NCBI GenBank assembly: GCA_036365515.1
Contig: CM070877.1
Coordinates: 65,732,522-65,796,521, forward strand
Length of the DNA stretch: 64,000 nucleotides
Source of the DNA: Torymus aiolomorphi
Lineage: Eukaryota > Arthropoda > Insecta > Hymenoptera > Torymidae
Direction of reading: 5' to 3'
Each line of letters starts with the position of its first letter. Position 1 is the stretch's first letter. Made by a program: the position numbers and the translations under genes. The notes under the pieces were generated by a model. The model saw only the letters and a program-made list of their open reading frames with translations, searched no databases and had not been told where the DNA came from. Below, piece by piece: positions 22,671-33,082 of the stretch.

Positions 22671-23073
22671 ACACCCGAGAAATAACACGAGCCATCAGTG
22701 GACTCGCTGCTAATTCGATCGGAGTCTACGCCGCCGATCATATACCATGGCGCTTGAGCCTTTCCGCAGCCATCGTGACTAATATCGACACGTCGGATAA
22801 ACCTGGGTCTTATTGGGTGGCATTCTACATAGATCACCATGCAAGAGGCATCTACTTTGACAGCTACGGTCTGGGACCAAGTCGCGCTGGCATCTCGACC
22901 GACTCGGAAGAAATTGCAAGCGACTCGTGTGGAACAAGAAAAAGTTGCAGAGCATCGATTCGAAAGTCTGCGATGAATATTGTATTATGTTTTTGTATTT
23001 ATGTGTAGCGGGCGTAGTTTACGCACTTTTTGTCAAGTCTTTACGCGCGATTCTCACGCGAACGACAAATTAG
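22667..23073 (+). pseudogene. PRO: Polinton adenovirus-type cysteine protease, frameshifted
   Basis: ATG 22667 overlaps the preceding stop (ATGA). Visible: VYAADHIP, AAIVTNIDTSDKPGSYWVAFYID and YFDSYG, the core of the Ulp1/adenain fold that matures virion proteins. After the YFDSYG block the frame shifts near 22885; the other frame carries a Cys-containing VCDEYC block that corresponds to the catalytic cysteine region and runs to about 23073. At the position where relatives have the catalytic His (HWVA), this copy has Tyr (YWVA). With the frameshift and the missing His it is probably inactive. A further shift may hide a basic tail up to about 23222. Confidence 0.8.
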
Positions 23074-23599
23074 TTGCCAAGTTTTGTAAAAATGTCAGGA
23101 GAAAAGGCCACGGCCAAAAACTAAGAAAACAAAAAAAAAAATTCGTCGCGTGAACAATTTTCGGCGGACAACTTCCACAGGGGCAGGATTTTGTATGCAA
23201 TCGTGTAAACCAATGTCACAATGATGATGTCGCCGTTCTTTGTACTAATGTATGATGTTAATTTTAATGATTTTTCTTCTATGTGTGTATGAATAGTTTG
23301 TAGGCTTTGCTATGCGCTTTGTACTTTTAACCTTTAATTTAATATCCCTGGAGAAAAAACATTCAATTTTAGTTTGTAAGTAATCAGTTTTGGTTGTACG
23401 CGCTGCTTCAAAAATTTATGTAATCATAGTTTGTAAGTTCTTGTGTATTTTTACTATGTAAGTTTTTTCTTAATAATAATCTGATCGATCGATTAAAATT
23501 TTTTACCAAAACGACTTCTTTCATTTATCGAACCCACACTCTTCCAGTAAATTATCCAATCCACTCCTTGAAAAAAATAATAGTCGAGTTTCATTTTTG

Positions 23600-23635
<36 letters not shown>

Positions 23636-23713
23636 ACTAAAAACACGATGAAACGCGTTGCTTGCAAGTCTAGCCCTGACTTTTCTTGGAATAGTTATCG
23701 ATATTTACGCACT

Positions 23714-24092
23714 GATCGCGTTTCTCTCTATTGAACAAAACTTATCTACACGTACGTGACTAAAATTGATGAATTCATTTCCGCTGTTACCGAATACTTA
23801 AGCGTAATAAAATACCTCTTGAACTACGATATGCATCGATTTATCAAAGCCAACGTTAAAATCTCGCTTATCGATAAATATTTTCAAAACAAAGATATCT
23901 TTCTCTTTGAGAATAGATCGCGTTTCTCTCTTGTACAAAACTTATCTACACGTACGTGCCTAAAACCGATAAACTCACGCGTAATAAAATACCTTTTGAA
24001 CTACGATATGCATCGATTTATCAAAGGCACCGTTAAAATCGCGCTTATCGATAAATATTTTCAAAACAAAGATATCTTTCTCTTTGAGAATA
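23714..24092 (+). repeat. Two-copy tandem repeat, possibly a decayed coding unit
   Basis: Copy 1 is 23714-23915 and copy 2 is 23916-24092, about 90% alike with a deletion in copy 2. The common part reads as IKYLLNYDMHRFIK and IDKYFQNKDIFLFEN in an open frame from about 23757 to 24151, but the start codon is not ATG. It may be a pseudogene or a regulatory repeat. Confidence 0.6.
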
Positions 24093-24225
24093 ATTTTTCC
24101 CACAATGACTTCCCCCCACCACCACCACGCTCCAACAGCATGTATACGTAGCGCTCTGTCATTGGCTAAAGGTTTACCACCACCCACTGCACAAAGGAGC
24201 AGAGGGAGGTACACGCTCGTACGCG

Positions 24226-24232
24226 TATAAAG
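24226..24232 (+). promoter_or_regulatory. TATA box of the right-arm small-ORF block
   Basis: TATAAAG in a GC-rich setting about 190 bases before ATG 24417; the first good ORF of the block follows without other long frames between. Confidence 0.45.
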
Positions 24233-24416
24233 AACCATAGGGTATCGCGGGCGGAATAATATAGTAGAAGCGCGACAACTGAAAGCACCACATCTCTACC
24301 GTCAAGCAGTATTTTCTTAAAAAGAAAGTACGAACCGCGCTCTCTAAAAAACACATCATCATCTCGGGCGTTGCCGACAGTATTTTTTATTAAAAGTACG
24401 CGTAAAGAGTGTTAAA

Positions 24417-24695
24417 ATGAATCAAGAGAATATTCCGCACACACTGATATTCAACACGAGCTACGCTCTCAATAAATCGCACTCAAATCTTGTCTATCTT
24501 GGCTTACAATACTTCGGCAAGCAGTTTCGCCCTGTTATTCAATTTGGCGGCGGTGTTTCACCTCACAAATACGTCACTATGGACAAACCCAGCTGGGAAA
24601 AATTCACGGAACATTTTGTCACCATTCAAGAATATCTGATCAACGAGAATCGAACACCTAGAAAAATCATCCACCCGCTAACGACATTTCATTGA
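24417..24695 (+). CDS. Right-arm small protein 1 (possibly PC4-like)
   Basis: Intact 92-aa frame from ATG 24417. The middle shows alternating hydrophobic strands (VYLGLQYFGKQFRPVIQFGG) and then KYVTMDKPSWEKFTEHF. That pattern of strand, strand, turn and amphipathic helix with a conserved Trp resembles PC4-type single-strand DNA-binding proteins, though the match is by eye and weak. Such a protein would suit a replication role. It is the first of three ORFs in a row; its TGA overlaps the next ATG (TGATG). A TATAAAG box lies upstream. Confidence 0.6.
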   Translation: MNQENIPHTLIFNTSYALNKSHSNLVYLGLQYFGKQFRPVIQFGGGVSPHKYVTMDKPSWEKFTEHFVTIQEYLINENRTPRKIIHPLTTFH

Positions 24696-24946
24696 TGGCC
24701 TGCTACAGCTCAAAAGCCGTATCCGTCAATCATAGTCGGGAAATTACACCACCTGATTTCTCGAGCTGCTATGAACACGAGGCGCAGGACTGGGATATCG
24801 TCGATGGACGCAGTCCCTGTGTCACTCACGATGTAATCCACGACGACGATGATACCGCCAGCACCACCACCACCGCCATCACCGCACCGATGACGACGAA
24901 CCACCCAAAAAGAAGAGAAAAATCGACATTTTACCAAGTATTGTGA
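24695..24946 (+). CDS. Right-arm small protein 2 (acidic/Thr-rich)
   Basis: 83-aa frame from ATG 24695, which shares its A with the preceding TGA. It begins MACYSSKA, has an acidic stretch (HDDDDT) and a Thr/Ala run, and ends with a basic KRREK segment resembling a nuclear localisation signal. I recognise no family. It ends TGATG, so the next ORF starts at the stop. The low-complexity middle makes the protein sequence less certain; it could also be a linker between ORFs 1 and 3 if single-base errors exist. Confidence 0.5.
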   Translation: MACYSSKAVSVNHSREITPPDFSSCYEHEAQDWDIVDGRSPCVTHDVIHDDDDTASTTTTAITAPMTTNHPKRREKSTFYQVL

Positions 24947-25296
24947 TGCAGTTAAAGACATTTGCGCACTTGAAAAAATTACGCGAGTGTATAAATTTTA
25001 GATTCAAACAACTAGAAAATATCGCGGTATTTGTTAATTCGGTGGTAGAGATAATTATTAATAATATTAAAATACACATTCGTGAAAAAAACGACGAGAA
25101 TATAATACACTCATTTTTTGACGGTATAACTTTTCTAAAAATATTCGACGAACTAAAAGAAAATTTAAAATCTAATGTGAACAAACGCTTAAGTTATTCA
25201 AACTTTAGAGAAACCGACGTAGATAGGTTGTTTTTAGAACTACGCACTCTGTATTTACACATTCTGGAAAAAGAAGTACACGAAAGCATCCAATAA
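24946..25296 (+). CDS. Right-arm small protein 3 (helical)
   Basis: 116-aa frame from ATG 24946 (MQLKTFAHLKKLRE), which overlaps the preceding stop. It is nearly all alpha-helical by pattern, rich in Lys, Glu, Phe and Ile, with segments VVEIIINNIKIHI, FFDGITFLKIFDELKENL and RLFLELRTLYLHILEKEV. No signal peptide or membrane span is evident. I recognise no family. Coupling with ORFs 1 and 2 suggests one transcript. Confidence 0.55.
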   Translation: MQLKTFAHLKKLRECINFRFKQLENIAVFVNSVVEIIINNIKIHIREKNDENIIHSFFDGITFLKIFDELKENLKSNVNKRLSYSNFRETDVDRLFLELRTLYLHILEKEVHESIQ

Positions 25297-25381
25297 ATAC
25301 ACATTATTGTCACATTTGCTTTTTCACTTGTACGAACCTTTCCTCACTTGCGTCATCATCATCATGCCCATCACCCACCGC

Positions 25382-25392
25382 ATAAATATAAG
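25382..25392 (+). promoter_or_regulatory. TATA-like box upstream of small protein 4
   Basis: ATAAATATAAG, 57 bases before ATG 25449. Confidence 0.4.
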
Positions 25393-25448
25393 TAAATCGC
25401 AGCACTGCGACAAAACAGTAGGACTGCGATCCTCATCGAGACAACATC

Positions 25449-25613
25449 ATGGGCCCTCCGTTCAGCAAACCAACCGGCAAGCCGGAAGACAAACAACCTC
25501 TCGTCGATAAAAAAGACCATTCCTCCACGGATAAAGATTGTGCCCGTTTTAAATCTTTTTCCACCAACACCCACTCTTTCCCCAAAAAAGAAGGCTACTC
25601 CAGATACAGCTAG
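25449..25613 (+). CDS. Right-arm small protein 4
   Basis: 54-aa frame from ATG 25449 (MGPPFSKPTGKPEDK) to TAG at 25611-25613. It is hydrophilic, rich in Lys, Asp, Ser and Pro, and looks disordered. It has its own TATA-like box, and no larger frame competes on this strand. I do not recognise it. The Met-Gly start could be an N-myristoylation site, which is an inference. Confidence 0.4.
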   Translation: MGPPFSKPTGKPEDKQPLVDKKDHSSTDKDCARFKSFSTNTHSFPKKEGYSRYS

Positions 25614-26104
25614 TCACCACCACCATTAAAAACTAATAACAACCAAAGAAAGGAAGGCTCAAAGATACTACACTATGCCAGACAGCCCACTACGTGCGAC
25701 ATTTACCACCGACAACAAAACTGTAAAATTTCTTAGTGTCTGCGTACATTATTATGTGTTACTTATGTAAATGTGTGTGTATGCATGTATGGTGTGTTAA
25801 TAAAATGGGGTGTATGATTTTTACCAAAACAATTGCTTTCATTTATCGACCTCACATTCGTCCAGTAAATTATCCAATCCACTCCTTGAAAAAAATAATA
25901 ATCGAGTTTCCCCTTTTTTCACACACATGACTAGAAAAATACGATTAAACGCGCTGCTACCTGCAAGCATATCCCTTGCTTTGTATAGCTATAGAATACT
26001 TTTCCCCCATCGCGAGCGCTTACTCATCTCTCTCTCACACACCAAAACTCCCCACTCTTGCCAAGAGGCACGCATTCACAAACGCGCACAGCAGTACGCT
26101 CACG
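25614..26104. other. Polinton right-arm intergenic region
   Basis: Contains the 3' member of the direct repeat (about 25823-25997), matching about 23495-23705 (TACCAAAACRAYTKCTTTCATTTATCG..., AAATTATCCAATCCACTCCTTG). No gene is seen. Confidence 0.6.
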
Positions 26105-26647
26105 CCGCCCGGAGAGAGCACACGCGTGCCCGATATAGCGCTCAACCTGCCCGTGGAGAGAGGGGATAGCTCGTGTCGGGTATAGCGTAGTCCGCCAGCG
26201 CTGCGCTCAAGCTGAAGAAGTGGGCGGCGCCATGACTGGTATAGCGCACCAGCAGGCATCACTGACCGCTATAGCGCGCACAGAGGTATGTATAGCGTAG
26301 TCCGCCCCCTCTCTGCTGCTCAAGCTGAAGGAGTGGCGGCGCCATGACTGGTATAGCGCACCAGCAGACATCACTGACCGCTATAGTGCGCCCAGAGGTA
26401 TCAGGTTACGGCGCCATCAAGTGGACACTTTAAAAGTAGCTCATTAACAATAGGCTATTAATCATTGTTTATATAAATAAACACTAATTAACTACTGTTT
26501 TGCTACTGTTTTGCTACTGTTTATATAAACAAACACTTAAGATAAGAGATGTTTATATAAACACTTCAGTCAAGTGCCCACTTGAAGATGACACCGGAAG
26601 TGTAACCTGATACCTATCTGTCTCGCTATAGTGGTACACTTACTACT
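26105..26647 (-). repeat. Right terminal inverted repeat of the Polinton
   Basis: Inverted copy of 1566-2056. It holds extra TTGCTACTGT repeats and TTTATATAAAC palindromes (about 26500-26560) that the left copy lacks. It ends TACACTTACTACT, followed by the target duplication ACTATG. Confidence 0.93.
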
Positions 26648-26653
26648 ACTATG

Positions 26654-27494
26654 TTTGGACACGACGAATATAATGAGGAAAACCGATTATCGAAAAAATC
26701 AAAACTAAAATAGTTTTTTTCGTAGTTTTATCAGCTCGGCGGAGTAGATAAGATTGAGTCGTACAGTACTAGACTCTACTGCTCACCACTTGAGCCTTTT
26801 AATTGTTGTTTCCTCCTAGTTCTACATTAACGTTCTTATCTCCGTCCTTATAACCTCATTTAAAAAGTGAATTTCGGGTTATATAAAATTAATGGGGTGA
26901 AAACAGGAAATTAAGAATTTCAGTCGTTTCTCAAGATACTGACTTGAAATTTGAAAGGTAGGTACATCTTTGGAAATAGATTTGATCAACGTTGAGAAAA
27001 ATACACATTTTTCAAAATTAAAAATTTTCAAATTTTGCAAATGACTCATGATACGCAGACACGGTAGGATTACCACTACTTGAACGATAAATAAACTGAC
27101 TTTTTTCCTCCTTTGTAAGAGGTTATTGATGTGAATAATCTTCAAATAAATGACACGTGTGTTACTGACTTAGGAAGAAATATTACGCGCGGAAGAATGC
27201 AACGATTCACAACTGCGTATTATTTTAAATATTATATTAAATAGGATAAATTTTTGTCGAAGAGACTTGATGAAATTGGATAGTACTGCCAAGCGTTTTT
27301 AAACGGTAAACAATACGAAATGTTTGCTGATTTAGGAAAAAAGAAAGAACACAGTGCGCTGTTATGTATAATTTAGAATATTGCGTTATTCGAGGAAAAA
27401 TTTTTCTTGGAAATTGGATAGCATAGTCAAAAATTCTTCGACGATGATCTTTAGCATGACAGCTACGCCAATGTAATGCCTCGAGGCCCTGTTG
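26654..27494. other. AT-rich flanking sequence, no gene seen
   Basis: Begins directly after the Polinton target duplication. Open frames on both strands are short and of low complexity. Confidence 0.5.
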
Positions 27495-27760
27495 AAAATA
27501 TCCACGCGGATTTCCACGTAGATAATCCATGTGGATTTCCACGTAGATAATCCATGTGGATATCCTCGCGGATATCCACGTGGATTGACATGTATTCCAC
27601 ATGGATTCAAATGGATATCCGCGTGGATCATCCACGCGGATATCCATGTGGATTATTTGAAATCCATGTGGATTCTGAGAAACCAACCCGATTTGAAAAA
27701 TCCACGTGGATTTGTTCGAATCCACGTAGATTCCAACTAATCCACATGGATGTAGACAAT
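27495..27760. repeat. Palindromic minisatellite built on ATCCACGTGGAT
   Basis: At least 15 variants of the palindrome (ATCCACGTGGAT, ATCCATGTGGAT, ATCCACGCGGAT, ATATCCGCGTGGAT and so on) occur at irregular spacing. Many keep the CACGTG E-box core. All six frames stay open because the unit has few stops; they are not genes. Confidence 0.85.
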
Positions 27761-29600
27761 CCTGCTGAAAAAATTCATATTTGACTCACTTGAATCTCAC
27801 GTAAGTCTCATGTGAGTCTCATGTTTCCACTAACAATTTTAAATAAATTAATACTAATTTTTATTGTAATTAATTGTTTAAATTAATTTAATCGTTTTAA
27901 TTTATTTTCTAATATGAAATTAGAGATGTAAATAAAACTCAATGAAAAAATAAAACAGATGTATGTATTTTTAAATGTTTTATTTTATAAAAGTATAAAA
28001 ATATATATTTTGGTACAAATAGTATTTTCGCTACCCTGAATATGGCCAAATAGAGCGTATGCCCTATTGAAAAAATCTTGTGATCAATTACATGATTTTT
28101 TCCAAAATCTGGGAATATGCTCTGCTTGATATATAACTCAATTTATTTATTATTTAGCAGTTTAATACTGCTTATAAATGAAGAATAACAGTTTAATGAA
28201 ACTTTGAACGATAATATATTATCGTGCAAATGTTTCATTAGAATGTTAGTATAATTATTTGCAAGTATTACATTTTAAAAAATAATCAATTTAATTAAAA
28301 AAATAGAATTAACTTTATTATTATAATAATAATTGTAATGTACCGACACAACTGTAAGTAAATAATAGAGACATGTAACATACCTGCAACATTAGAATAA
28401 TGTAATTGATGATATTTTGCTTAATGTGGAAAAAGAAGAAACGATATTCAACGAGCCTCGTGCTCGCGCTCTCGACGCCGACCCGTGATAGCAAATTCAC
28501 ACGAAGCCGGCGCCGAGCGCGCCCACGTGTACTCGATATTAGTTGATACCGCAAGAACAGTCACAATGGCGACGGCGACATGGCATGCGAGGAGGCGACG
28601 TCTTGGCGATATTGTCCCTGTTGACAGAACTCAGCTGCAATTTCGCGTCGAGCCTCATATAACAGAACAAAGTCCAAAGTATCTTACAAATTTGTGTCCT
28701 GACTGGTCTTGGTGAATTCACATATAGTTATAAAAGCACTTCACATATGAAAGAGTATTGAGATATGGATGGCTTTACTATAGTTTATAAATTTTAATCG
28801 ATTTTTAAGTAAATTGTTTGTACATTCATTATTTTATTTCATATAATTGAGGTTTTTTGTCCACCACTCACTGTTATAGTCTAATATACATTTTAAAATA
28901 TTTTAAATTATATATTTATTCATTTTGTTATTTTGTTATAGGCACATCTTCTTTGAGATCCACAATTCAGTTGACCCAATGAACTAAATAATACTGTAGA
29001 TCTCTTATACAAGAGGACCAAAATCAACTTTAATCATGCGGAAACTGTAGCTAAAGAGACCAAGTACCTATAAGCATACAAAATTTTCTAATTACATAGA
29101 ATATTTTATATACTCATAGGTAATGCCTTTAGTTACAACTATTATTAGTCGATAAGTCACTTATGGGCTGGGTGACTTTGTCGCAGGAAATATTGGGATC
29201 ATATGGACAAAATACCTTGATCATATTTGACTATAACAGTTATGACATGTACGTATTACCAGGGTTGGTTTTACGACACGGTGGAAAGGTTTTATACCGT
29301 ATAATACTAAAATCAGTATAATACTCTAAATTTGTCGTAAACTGCAGTATAATACCACAATTGGAATTATACTCAAAAGTTCTCATAAACAGTAGTATTA
29401 TACCAAAACAGGTACCTCACTGAAAAAAGCAAGACAGTAACAAATTAATAATAAAAAAAAAAGATATTATTATACACAATGCTACAGTAATAATTAATAA
29501 AGTACTAATCTAATAAAAATTTGTACAATTATAATAAAAGTAGAAGTAATTTTCAGTTTATATTGTATTAAGAAACTTTTCTAAATAAAATCATGAGTTC
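27761..29600. other. AT-rich intergenic sequence
   Basis: Contains short inverted repeats, for example around 28075-28130, and a TATAATAC-rich stretch near 29300-29410. A 76-codon frame at 28485-28715 has no recognisable feature. No gene is supported. Confidence 0.5.
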
Positions 29601-29609
29601 TGCAAGAAA

Positions 29610-29737
29610 TAGTATATTACGACACAAGGCCAGAAAGTTGAATTTCCTGGCCGGCGCCATTTTGACATCCGAGGCGAAGCCTGAATGGCGCCGGCCAGGG
29701 TATCCAACATTCTGGCCAAGTGTCGTATACTATTTTT
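29610..29737. repeat. Foldback repeat (MITE-like)
   Basis: Arms of about 50 bp (ATAGTATATTACGACACAAGG...TGGCCGGCGCCATT and its imperfect reverse complement) enclose a short GC-rich loop. No target duplication is clear. Confidence 0.65.
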
Positions 29738-29889
29738 CTTCATCCCCGGCCGAAAGTACGCCCATATAGTTGATATTAATTAATAAAATGGCATTGTTGG
29801 CTGCTAACTACGGCTCGGCCATATGTATAAAAAAGGCTGCTTCAACGCTACTTTACATATCGCGGAGCGTAAGGCTCGACTTCTGCTTT

Positions 29890-29960
29890 TTTTGATGCCC
29901 GCCTGACTTTTGCAAAACCGAGGTTAAGCCTCGGTTTTGCTGGTCGGGGCGGCATTAAAA
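29890..29960. repeat. Strong hairpin
   Basis: GCAAAACCGAGG-TTAAG-CCTCGGTTTTGC is a perfect 12-bp stem with a 5-nt loop at about 29912-29940, extended outward by GATGCCCGCC / GGGGCGGCATT partial pairing. Confidence 0.75.
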
Positions 29961-32329
29961 ACACTAACAAAAGATGCTTAAAAAGATGATGGACCAAAAA
30001 TATCTACATACTTAATTGATGCTCATTTCAACTACAGAACAACCTCTCAATGGTTCCTCTGTTTGTCTTTTTCTATCCCATAAGCGATACATTATAGAAT
30101 GAGAGTCAAAAACTTTCACATATAAGTATATGAAGCATTTCACGTCAACTGCCCCAGAGCCGCGCGCGAGCGCCAAATCGTGCTATTTCTAGCTCATGTT
30201 TATGATACTAAAATGTAACTAAAAAAATTGTTTTATAAGCGTTTCCGACGTATTTTTTCCTCAGCTTTCCAATGGTGTAGGCAGTTTTTCAGAAATTTTC
30301 CATTTTTACCTTCAAAAAGTACAAAACGTCTTATATTAATTTTTGACCATTTAGATCGAAACCTGAGCATTTTTTACATAGGAAAAAATTGTCACGTCGA
30401 AAGTTTATAATTGCAATGACTTTTCATCTTATTCCTCTTCGAAATTTTTTCGAATTTCTGTCAATACAATCAAACTTGGATTTCATAGTGTCTTTCGTGT
30501 ATTTGATCAGTAAATCATCGGTAACTCTTTGTTTCGTTATTTCTTTCGTTTATTGTAGCAGCAAAAATGGATTCAATTTGGAAATTAAAGTGCATAAATC
30601 CTTTAAATAAAAATGATCACCCTTCATATAAAATAAAAGATTTGATCGACTTTCCAACATTTTTAAGAAGTGAATGTCCCTTAGTAGAAAAAGCAAAAAT
30701 TTATTCTAACTGTTAACGCCAAATTTACAAACATAAATTAAGTTTACCTCCAGCTGATGCTGAAAAAGCTAAAATAGTGTGTAACGATGAGTATCACAAA
30801 GTTGGTGTTGCAGTTCTTGAACAAATAAAGAAAAAATTTTAGAATCAACAAATAAGCAAGGGAGAATTCAGTTACTAACTCTTGCGCCTGAGTTCTGGTC
30901 TCGTAGGGACTTAATGCGAGAATTCGCTTGCACTGAACGGGAAGCTCGCGAAGCAAAAAATTTAGTAGCTAAAAATGGAATTTTTTTAATACCTGCCAAT
31001 AAAAGTGGCAAACTACTTTCAGCTGAAACTGTAAATTCAGTGAAAACATTTTATGAAAAAGATGATGTAAGCCGAATCATGCCAGGTTTAAAAGATTACA
31101 TATCTGTTAAGCAGAGCAATGGTAAAAGAGAACATGTTCAAAAAAGATTACTGCTTGGTAATTTAAATGAACTGTATAGTTTATATAAAAAAGAAAAGGA
31201 ATACGTTAATATTGGTTTTACTAAATTTACACAATTGAAGCCCCTACATTGTGTTTTAGCTGGAAGTAGTGGTACGCATAATGTATGCGTGTGTGCACAT
31301 CACGAAAACGTAAAGCTCATGCTAAGTGCTATGGATCTAGAAAATTTAACAAAAGATACTAGATTGCCTCTTAAAAACTACCACGATTGCGTCCAAGCAA
31401 TTATGTGTAATGATGCACACGATAGATGCTATTTACGTGATTGTTTAGATTGCCCCAATATGTCCATATTACGTAAACATTTGCTTGAATGTTTTGATGA
31501 AAGTGATATTTTTCAAATAGAGTATGAAGCATGGTTTCAAACAGATCGGTGTACAATAGCTTCTAAAACTGTAAATGTTCATGACTTTATGGACATACTG
31601 GGAGAAAAATTGATAAAATTAAAATATCACGATTTTTTTGCTAAGAATCAATCACTTTTTGTAAGTGTCTTAAAAAACAACCTACAACAAGGAGAATTTC
31701 TTGTGTGTTGTGATTTTGCCAAAATTATGCGTTTGTTATACAAAATTCTACACAATCGTTCCACTGGAACAACAACCAAGAAACTGTTTTTACAGTTGTT
31801 GTGTATTATAAAGAAAATGAAGAGCTTGAACATGTAAGCATTGCTGTGATTTCCGACAATCTGAACCATGATACTATTGCCGTTTATGAATATCAAAAAG
31901 TTATAATATCTTACCTCAGAACTACAGTAAATTCATAGTAAAAAAAGTCTATTATTTGACTGATTGAGCAGGTCAGCATTTTAAAAATAAATCTAATTTT
32001 CTAAATCTTCTTTTTCATGAGAAAGATTTTGGTGTTCCAGCTGAGTGGCATTTTTATGCCACGGGGCATGGCAAAGGTGCATGCGATGGTATAGGCGCCA
32101 ACCTAAAAAAAGGTGCAAAACGAGCGAGTCTACAAGTTTCTTATAATAATCATATTTTAACGCCAGAAAAGCTTTATAACTGGGCTAAATTGCAAAGAAA
32201 TCGAAGTTTTTTATAGCAGTAAAGAATCATATGAAGAAACTGTCTTCAAACTAAAACGAAGACTGGATAAGGCTAAATTCATACCAGGCACATTACAATA
32301 TCATGCTATTATTCCAATTGATGAAAGTA

Positions 32330-33082
32330 CGAGGGGTGTTCAAAAAGTAAGTTTCCCTAGTCTGCCGTTTTGCCCCAGCGCCATCTAGCGAGCTGGGACC
32401 GAACATAGTTTTAGTTTAGGATATACCGATAAGAGCGGAACCGGTCTTAGCTGCCGAAAAAATTTTTTTGGAGCTACCTGTGAAAAACGTGTCCACCTGT
32501 GAGTTGCGTGCAGTTATTCGCTTTTTAACTGCAAAAGGGCTTAATGGCAACGAAATGTTGATTGATTTTCTTGAATCCGGTATCACGATAAATGCAGATC
32601 GTTACTGTGAAGTGCTAAATAAACTTAAAAGTGCCGTTAAACGAAAGCGTCCTGGAAAATTATCGAGAAAAGTGTTGCTTTTTCACGACAATGCACGGCC
32701 TCATTCAGCAAAAAAAACACAAATCTTACTGGAAAAATTCAAATGGGAAATTTTTGATCACCCACCCTACTCTCCAGATCTCGCACCAAGTGACTTTTTT
32801 CTTTTTCCTAAATTAAAGGAAAGTTTGGGTGGCCATCACTTCAATTCAAATGATGAAGTGAAAGACATCGTTAAATTATTCTTTAAAAAACAGGACACGG
32901 ATTTTTATAAACAAGGTTTGTCAAAGCTTGAGAACAGACATAAAAAATGTATTCAAGTCCAAGGGGACTATGTAGAAAAATAGTTTATAAGTCAAACAAT
33001 AAATACATATGTTACTTTAACCTAAAAATTGTATTTTGCTTTTTTCCCGGAGCAGGGAAACTTATTTTTTGAACACCCCTCG
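32330..33082 (+). mobile_element. Mariner element, internally deleted
   Basis: TIRs CGAGGGGTGTTCAAAAAGTAAG and the reverse complement at the right end, flanked by the TA duplication (32328-32329 and 33083-33084). At 753 bp it is shorter than the usual 1.3 kb. It sits in the transposase-like gene. Confidence 0.95.
32468..32983 (+). pseudogene. Mariner transposase, N-terminal and first catalytic part deleted
   Basis: The frame has a fragment of the N-terminal helix-turn-helix region (CELRAVIRFL), then a deletion, then HDNARPH with the second catalytic Asp and YSPDLAPSDFFLF with the third. The end (YKQGLSKLENRHKKC) is typical. The first catalytic Asp is missing with the deleted region, so the protein cannot cut DNA. 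Ends at 32983. Confidence 0.9.

Larger units (their letters stand above)
23074..24416. other. Gene-poor Polinton right-arm region
   Basis: Holds a possible basic tail of the protease (to 23222), a (CA) microsatellite at about 23603-23632, the 5' member of a direct repeat (about 23495-23700), a two-copy tandem repeat (23714-24092) and a promoter with TATAAAG at 24226. No full gene is supported. Confidence 0.6.
1566..26647. mobile_element. Complete Polinton/Maverick element
   Basis: Both ends begin 5'-AGTAGTAAGTGTACC when read inward. The flanks 1560-1565 and 26648-26653 are both ACTATG, giving the 6-bp target duplication and AG...CT termini expected of Polintons. The interior encodes protein-primed polymerase B, FtsK/HerA-type packaging ATPase, retroviral-type integrase, double jelly-roll major capsid protein, penton, pVI-like protein and adenovirus-type protease. 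Without the LINE inserted at 14397-20060 the element is about 19.4 kb, inside the usual 15-20 kb range. Polintons replicate by protein-primed DNA synthesis and integrate through their integrase; the capsid genes suggest a virion stage. Several genes carry stops or frameshifts, so this copy is probably inactive. Confidence 0.97.

Noticed and set aside
25810..26262. Frames over the right-arm repeat and TIR
   Set aside because: They start in the direct repeat and end in the TIR; no conservation on the left side.
27237..27784. Open frames on both strands over the palindromic repeat
   Set aside because: The repeat unit lacks stops; the similar peptides in several frames are artefacts.
28485..28715. 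76-codon plus-strand frame in GC-richer island
   Set aside because: No motif, low length and no neighbours; it could be host sequence but cannot be supported.
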